From assembly GCF_029227915.1 (NCBI RefSeq), contig NC_079885.1:21215001-21279000 (forward strand): 64,000 nt of DNA, in the 5' to 3' direction. Below, piece by piece: positions 51,819 through 64,000 of this stretch (its first letter is position 1; each line of letters starts with the position of its first letter). Source of the stretch: Hydractinia symbiolongicarpus. Its lineage: Eukaryota > Cnidaria > Hydrozoa > Anthoathecata > Hydractiniidae. The position numbers and the translations under genes were made by a program. Under the pieces are notes generated by a model that was given only the letters and a program-made list of their open reading frames with translations, did no database searches and was not told where the DNA came from.

Positions 51819-54288
51819 TTAATTGCTCTTACGGCATGGCACAGTTTCAATATCAATTTCATGACAGTTACCAGCTATGGGTCGGAAAATCTTTTGTGTT
51901 CTAATTGTGTTGTCGTTATAACCAAAATCACGGATTGATGGGTTATCTTTCCTATGACCAATGGCACGTTGACGACCAAAGTAGTTTTCAAGGGGATCTT
52001 GACAAAATCTTTCTGTCAGTACATATGGAACACCATTATTAATTAAATACTGGATTAATTCAACAGTAGAATGGACAGTGATTTTGATTCCTTGGTAGGT
52101 TTGCCGTGAAATAAACATATTTGCTCTAGTATTATCCGTAAAATTACCAGGCCTATAAGCAATTGAATCCTTCCATGTTTTGAAATATCCTAGAAATGTT
52201 TCGGTCAACCATAAGAATCTTTCATCATCAACAGATGTGTACGGTTTAAGAAATGGTTTACGTTTAATTGCTGCTTCTTTGGTATTCTTGACGTTAAGAC
52301 AGTCAAAAAATTGGTCGAACATATTACAATATTTGGCAGTTGCATTAGCTTCTGGTGGTCCATATAATTGAAGAGCGTTAAAGACAGATTCGCTTAACAC
52401 TTGTGCTGCCAGACGTACATTCATGACTGAATATGGTGTGAACTTGATGTGGTCATTTGTTATTTTAGGAACAAGATGTAATCCACAGTCTAAGTCATCA
52501 AGGAATAACTTTGAAATATGGTTCCAGGTGATATAACTTCCATCATTCCACATACCTCTGGTACATCTTCCTGCCAGAGAATTACTCAGGCAATTGCGGG
52601 CTGTTTTAATTAAGTGTGGTGGATCTGAGATGAAGTAGATGTACCGTTCCTCATCCGCCATAACATTCAAAGTGCGGTATGTTACGTCCACTCCTGCATT
52701 AATGTCAGCTACACGGGTCATGTTTAGGTGCATATGGTACATTCGTCGGTTTGGAGATGCTCCATCACTTGTGACACCAACAACTTTTATGCCACATTTT
52801 TCCTCCAGTATGCCAACCGCTTTCCAAAAGAGAGGAAACAATTGAATTGATGTGACATTGGTAGTAGCAAAATTTGCAAATGAAAATTTTAAAGGATTTA
52901 CAATGCTTCTCACAAGAAAAACTAAGACATGAGATGCAATTTCATCAACCTTTTTCAACGCAACATTTGTCTTTGTTAAAACCTTTCTTTGGACGAATAT
53001 AGTTCTTATAGTCCCTTAAACGACGTCTACTAGGGAGTACCAAGAAACCACTGTCTTTCTTATCGTCAACACGAATCTCATCATAAAAGGCGGGGGATTT
53101 TGCAGCTAAACCCAAGCAGTAACGAATGATCATAGGATGATAGCGAACACCAGTTTTCGATGATGATAAATATTTCTGCTGCTCTTCCCAAAAAAATTTC
53201 ATGAATGGTGGTATCTTGCGATTAGTTGTTGACATAATTTTTATGAAATCATCACCAAGACTTTTTTGGACTGGAACTGCACAAGTGGAAATTTCATCTT
53301 GCATTTTCTTTAACTCTTCCTTTAATTCTTTATTTTCCAACCGGTGATTTTGAAGGGTTTTTATGATTCGGTCTGGAGAAGTCATGGAAATTGGTGCTTT
53401 AAGTTTGGCAGGTGAAATTAAATTGTCCCTTTTCCTTTTCAAACTTAGGCTTTCTTTTGACTCCGACCTAACACATTCCAAGCATTTTTCATAAGAAGGT
53501 GGAATAAGAACTATGCAATTTGGAGATCGATACCATTTGCTTTGATGAAGAGGTGCACTAGTACTATCCTTGATGTTAAATACTTTTGGAACACAGTGCT
53601 CAAGACAGCTACCAGCAAAGTGGTCTGTCAAACCTGGGCATAATTTCAAATCCATAATTAATCTTGTTAAATATGTGATTGTAATAAGTTTGTCGTGTTT
53701 AGCAGGAACAGACCATAATAAAACACGAACAGTAAAAACAAGATTATTATCAACATATATCTCATACTTTGGAACTGAGTGGATAGCATCATGGCAGGCA
53801 AAAGAAGCACAATCACTTGTATAGGTAAAACTCCAACCGACTAATTTCAATAACTGAGTTTTAGAAATAAAATCTGTAAATGACTTGTACTGATCAGTAA
53901 TGACATTTTCCACTGGTTCAATTTTTTTCTGCAAAATTGATTGTGCTGATTGACGCGGCTTAGAAGATGTGGAGGATGAAGGAAAACTTTTGATAGGAAG
54001 GTTTATTGTGGGGATAGCACCGGGAACAAGTGTGGTTCTGCTAGAGTGGTTACGATTCATTTGATCTTCGCTGAAGTGCTTTTCACAAATATATATTTTC
54101 TTTCTTTGAATTCTATCCCTTAGAGCATGATCAACTTCCCTATCTCTTATCACAACATCAACTAACTTTTCTCTCCACGACTTGTCAAATTGATTCTCAC
54201 CAGCAGGAACTTTAAAAGTAGATAGACCTTTATATTTAGCCCTTCGTGAAACTGTGCAACCGTATATAGAGCAATTTTCGCCAGGCAT
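51819..54288 (-). pseudogene. P-element transposase (THAP9-like), internally deleted and frameshifted
   Basis: Starts at 54288 with a THAP finger: MPGENCSIYGC (C-x4-C), STFKVPAG, SWREKL, YICEKHF (CxxH) and the closing GAIPTINLP. A coiled region (LQNHRLENKELKEELKKMQD) and the pre-catalytic part (SRRRLRDYKNYIRPKKGF) follow. The second part, from about 52965, has DEIASHVLVFLVRS, VVGVTSDGASPNRRMYH, ISDPPHLIKTARNCLS and the C-terminal TERFCQDPLENYFGRQRA. Between GFNKD and VEKVDEIASH the family normally has about 50-60 residues with the first catalytic Asp; they are missing. One extra A in an A5 run near 52949 also breaks the frame. Dead copy. Confidence 0.85.
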
Positions 54289-54590
54289 GTTGAAAATAAT
54301 TCTGTTTAAATGTTTGTTAATCCTATGTTGTTTACAGTAACTAACCACTTAAATGCGCCATTTTTCAACACGAGCGTGCAGTCAAAGCACTGGGTACGAG
54401 GTATATTCTGCTAACAAAAACATAAACCATAGAGCCGCGCGATTCACCAGACTATCTCTTTTTCTTATGACTATGCTAAAAGGCATAATATGGATATATC
54501 TGAGTGACAACGAATAAATTTGTGGAAAGGAAACTGAGGGATAAAAATGTTAAAAACTATGTGATTTCTTACCTTGATTTCAAACTTAAA

Positions 54591-54873
54591 TGTACTTCGA
54601 TTATGCAATAAATGTGCTTCGATTATGTAATAAATGTGCTTCGATTATGCAATAAATGTACTTCGATTATGCAATAAATGTGCTTCGATTATGTAATAAA
54701 TGTGCTTCGATTATGCAATAAATGTACTTCGATTATGCAATAAATGTGCTTCGATTATGTAATAAATGTGCTTCGATTATGCAATAAATGTGCTTCGATT
54801 ATGCAATAAATGTGTTTCGATTATGCAATAAATGTGTTTCGATTATGCAATAAATATGCTTCGATTATACAAT
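54591..54873. repeat. 22-bp minisatellite, about 13 units
   Basis: Unit TGTGCTTCGATTATGCAATAAA in direct tandem, with C/A at one site and T/C at another in a higher-order pattern (ACTTC, GCTTC, GCTTC). It lies upstream of the P transposase start, inside the right flank of the P-like element. Confidence 0.9.
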
Positions 54874-55324
54874 ACTTTACACAATGTGTCTACAATCTTG
54901 TCTTGACTGGCGCCAAAGTGAACACACATTCCATAAAGTAACCATTCTAATTCGGAAAAATATTCGTCCCAATTTCACTGCAATGACTTCAATTGTTTGT
55001 TGTGATAAGTCCAATAGCAAATGACACAATACGCCTCTAAGTTCTCTGTGTTTAATTGGGTTTTCATCTCGCAATTGGTGTTGCCTAAATCACCTTCATC
55101 AAGCCTTCTTTAACTTTAACTTAGAGACAACGAATAATGTTGTGGGACGGACATTTCTTATTTTATTGAATCATCTTGCTTTAAAAGCAAAAGCAAAAGT
55201 ACTCTAAATCAAAGCGAAACGGTAAAAGTTACCTTCAATTAAAAATTATTACTGATTTTTAGAGTTTTCATTTAATCGACACTTCCGTAAATCTCACTTC
55301 GGCAATATATAAAAATTTCAAAAT

Positions 55325-55625
55325 AAACCTGTCGGACGGGAAAAAAAAATTAGCACGTTTTATTTTTGAAAAATCCAACCATTGACTATTTTAATGACCG
55401 CGCATAATAGCCCATTATTTTCTTCGATAGTGTGGCAAAAATGTACTCGTTTGAATCATGTCCAGACTATAAAAAAGAACTAAAGGTGTTTAAAAATCTG
55501 TCGGACGGACAATTCAAGAACCTTGACTTGAAATTAGATTGAGATATGGTTCCGCTAATGTTTCCCGATAGAAGATATCAGAAAAATGTATGTGGCAAAA
55601 AAAAATGTCCGTCCGACAGATAGTG
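55325..55625. repeat. Right subterminal motif array of the P-like element
   Basis: CTGTCGGACGG at about 55332, CTGTCGGACGGAC at about 55500 and GTCCGTCCGACAG at about 55608. Mirrors 44380-45078. No terminal inverted repeat was identified beyond them. Confidence 0.6.
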
Positions 55626-56500
55626 TAAAAAAATCCCTAGCTTTATGATCATTTTTCAAAATAATTTTTTACTTTATTGCTATCAACTGTTAATATTTTT
55701 AGTTTCTTTAATATTCATATATTAAATATTTTAATGATTCAAGTGAAGTTAAAGAGATTTATTATTTTAACAAGCATGATGACCTAATTCAAAACAAGCC
55801 CTTAACCGAGTCTTTACGCTACATTAACGCTGTCAGAAATTAAAACTTAAAACCAAAACGTACAACGTGGAAAAATGAAATCGGAATAAATTGTTTGAAA
55901 TTAAAATTAGATGCTAAACTCAAAAATTAATACATCTGTCATAAGCAAAAAAGTTAAAAATAGTGGTTAGTGTGAACTTTTACAACAAAGTTAGGAATTG
56001 ACTTAAAACTTGTAATGTTTGCGTGGAGTGTTTATACTTCTCTACTTTTAATATTTTATTACAATTTCTTTACTGAATCTCGTGTAAGAGCATTTCTTAA
56101 CTTCAAAATGTGATGCTATCCTGGTGTGCTGTTGCCTTCGCTACACCTGCTATAAAACTTTTAATGTCATCTGAGAAATAGAATCTCATTTTGGCAAATG
56201 TTATGTACAAAATGTTCTTTTAAGCTTTATGGAATTAGACGAAAAGGAATAGAACAAAGTTGCTTTACAAAACCATGGAAACAAACCGACATAAATATTG
56301 ATAGGTATTCATTAATTAACTTATTGTTTCAATTGCAGATTCTTAATACATTAATTGCGCATGAATATTTTATCGGTCTTAAAATGAGAGAGAAAAGTGT
56401 TAAATGTGTTAATAAGTTAAATACATTTAAGTGAGGACAAATTATAATATAAACAAGATAAAACGAAAAATTATCAAAAATTTAATTCTGTTATTAAAAA
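55626..56500. other. Upstream region of the EF-hand gene
   Basis: AT-rich, with no repeat recognised. A 78-codon frame at 56198-56434 is unrecognised. The promoter and 5-prime UTR of the gene starting at 56501 should lie here, but no TATA box or initiator stands out. Confidence 0.35.
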
Positions 56501-62789
<6,289 letters not shown>

Positions 62790-62934
62790 ACAATAACATA
62801 AAAATATGAAAAAATAATGTAAATATTATTTGAAAGAAGAATTTCGGCATAATTTATCCTTGGACATATAAAAAGCAACGTAGACATAGTTTTGGATGTC
62901 AAGGACAATCTTATATAATTCTATGTGTACTAAA

Positions 62935-62940
62935 ATAAAC
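62935..62940 (+). terminator. AATAAA polyadenylation signal
   Basis: About 145 bp after the stop codon of the EF-hand gene, followed by an AT-rich then GT-rich stretch (TTGTCTGTTTGTCTG), as expected for cleavage and polyadenylation. Confidence 0.65.
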
Positions 62941-62989
62941 CTTGATTAATAATACACATTGTCTGTTTGTCTGTAAGCCAAAGTATTCC

Positions 62990-63278
62990 AAGTTTCTATT
63001 TTGATAATTTAAGGGTTTTATGATCAAAGAGACCATTAAAGTCGCATCTATAATAATAAGCCTCGTTCTGGTAATAAGCCTCGTTCTAGTACTTTTATTA
63101 CTTTGTGCTGACAGGCGAATAAGAATGCACGAAATAGGAATGTAGGAATATGTCAGGTAATTTTTGTAAGATTTTCCACAGGCTAGTGACTAGTGTGGCT
63201 AAAACTGTAATAATTTTCTGCACGACAGAGATTTTATTAACTGCATAATTTATTGCAAAATAAAGAAAGGGTTAACCG
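62990..63278. other. Intergenic
   Basis: A short direct repeat GGTAATAAGCCTCGTTCT occurs near 63058 and 63070. No gene. Confidence 0.35.
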
Positions 63279-63578
63279 TTGAATGCTAGACTTCTGGTTA
63301 AAGTCTTTGATAAAAATTTGATAGATAAAATAATTAGCTTTTTTGATGCTATCTACAACCCCTTACGAAAATACTTAGACAACGACAGTTTTTTGACTAT
63401 GTTACAAAATTGGAAAACAACATCGCAGCCTGACGGTCTTACTTTTCAAATGCGAAGGTTAGGTAAGCAGCGTTTCAATACGTCTGCTTTACGATATAAT
63501 CCACGTCCGGGCCCGCAAACGCCACGAAATTTGAGAAAAATGGTCAAACTGACGTTAGCAACAATAAGTACATTATAA
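63279..63578 (+). CDS. Hypothetical frame, 99 aa
   Basis: Not recognised. Reads MNARLLVKVFDKNLIDKI, FFDAIYNPLRKYLDN, then a basic, Pro-rich end (YNPRPGPQTPRNLRKMVK). Preceded by AATAAAGAAAGGG. No splice or family evidence; it may be an exon or a chance frame. Confidence 0.25.
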   Translation: MNARLLVKVFDKNLIDKIISFFDAIYNPLRKYLDNDSFLTMLQNWKTTSQPDGLTFQMRRLGKQRFNTSALRYNPRPGPQTPRNLRKMVKLTLATISTL

Positions 63579-64000
63579 AAGTGAACTTTGACAAGTTCAA
63601 ATTACCTGTACCTAGCTTAAAAACGACCTACATAAATTTTTAAAATTGACCGTCTTGTCTCACTAGATTCTGTGGATTCTTGTAGTAATTTACCTTACCA
63701 TTATTCTGGATTAGTTACAATCTCAAAGATGTATTTCGCGAATTGGTCTTTTCATAGATTTTTGCGAATATGGTTGAAATTCGCAGAAAATAAACTTAGT
63801 AAAAATTAATCAACTTAAATTAGTACTGAGACAAATCTAAGATTTTACTCGAAATAATGAAAAAGTTCATCCGTTAAATTTTTTTCATATCTGTATATTA
63901 ACTACAATCCCCTTAAATTGTCCTAAGAATTTATTCGGAAAACAGTTTCTAGCTTGAATTTATCATCTTGTGCGCGATATTCGTAAACACCCTAATCAAA
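63579..64000. other. Intergenic with a miniature-element remnant
   Basis: 63730-63795 holds ATTTCGCGAATTGGTC and ATTCGCAGAAAATAAAC, remnants of the GCGAA-rich element family. No gene. Confidence 0.35.

Noticed and set aside
54591-54873. Regular 22-bp repeats resembling a CRISPR array
   Set aside because: No unique spacers; the units are contiguous, and the DNA is from an animal-type genome.

Overview
The window is AT-rich animal nuclear DNA. It has spliced genes with short exons, GT-AG introns and AATAAA signals, and a dense, nested load of eukaryotic transposable elements (TEs). The mix (DIRS, a LINE with a 2A peptide, hAT, IS3EU, pogo, P/THAP, stand-alone P2X7-tail, HIRAN-like and HECT-like genes) and the remembered look of these families suggest a cnidarian, perhaps a medusozoan. 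That is inference; no marker gene settles it. Nothing is prokaryotic and no tRNA, rRNA or CRISPR was seen.

Layout. 0-4.8 kb: end of a DIRS retroelement (tyrosine recombinase, then a direct/inverted repeat block), a small four-exon gene of unknown function, and a broken Tc1-like transposase. 4.8-39.5 kb: a mosaic of decayed coding fragments (piggyBac, DIRS, a retroelement with a deubiquitinase domain, THAP, P2X7-tail) among about 35 copies of short multi-hairpin modules. All copies left of 19 kb face one way and all right of 20 kb face the other. Stems change in a compensated way between copies while loops stay constant. I do not recognise this family. Inside it lie two datable insertions: a 5.9-kb IS3EU-like element (20535-26442, 6-bp target duplication in a THAP exon) that holds a nested pogo-like element and a HECT-like gene, and an apparently intact 5.0-kb hAT element (32064-37030) whose 1092-aa spliced protein starts with an OTU-like protease domain.

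40-55.7 kb: a nest. A P-like element is the inferred host. It has a THAP-type P transposase on the minus strand, a convergent C2H2 zinc-finger gene, and copies of a CTGTCGGACGGAC motif on both flanks. It was invaded by a LINE with an N-terminal 2A peptide (about 40497-44340) and by a 4.85-kb element with 420-bp terminal inverted repeats carrying an XPG/PIN-like nuclease gene (46552-51401, 8-bp duplication). 55.7-63 kb: the one clear conserved host gene, an 11-exon, 281-aa six-EF-hand calcium-binding protein of the calbindin/calretinin/secretagogin type, with small TEs and a 197-bp AT microsatellite in its introns.

A theme: three unrelated TE families here each carry a ubiquitin-pathway domain (USP in a LINE-like element, OTU in hAT, HECT in IS3EU). 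Homology calls rest on remembered family motifs, since no search could be run.
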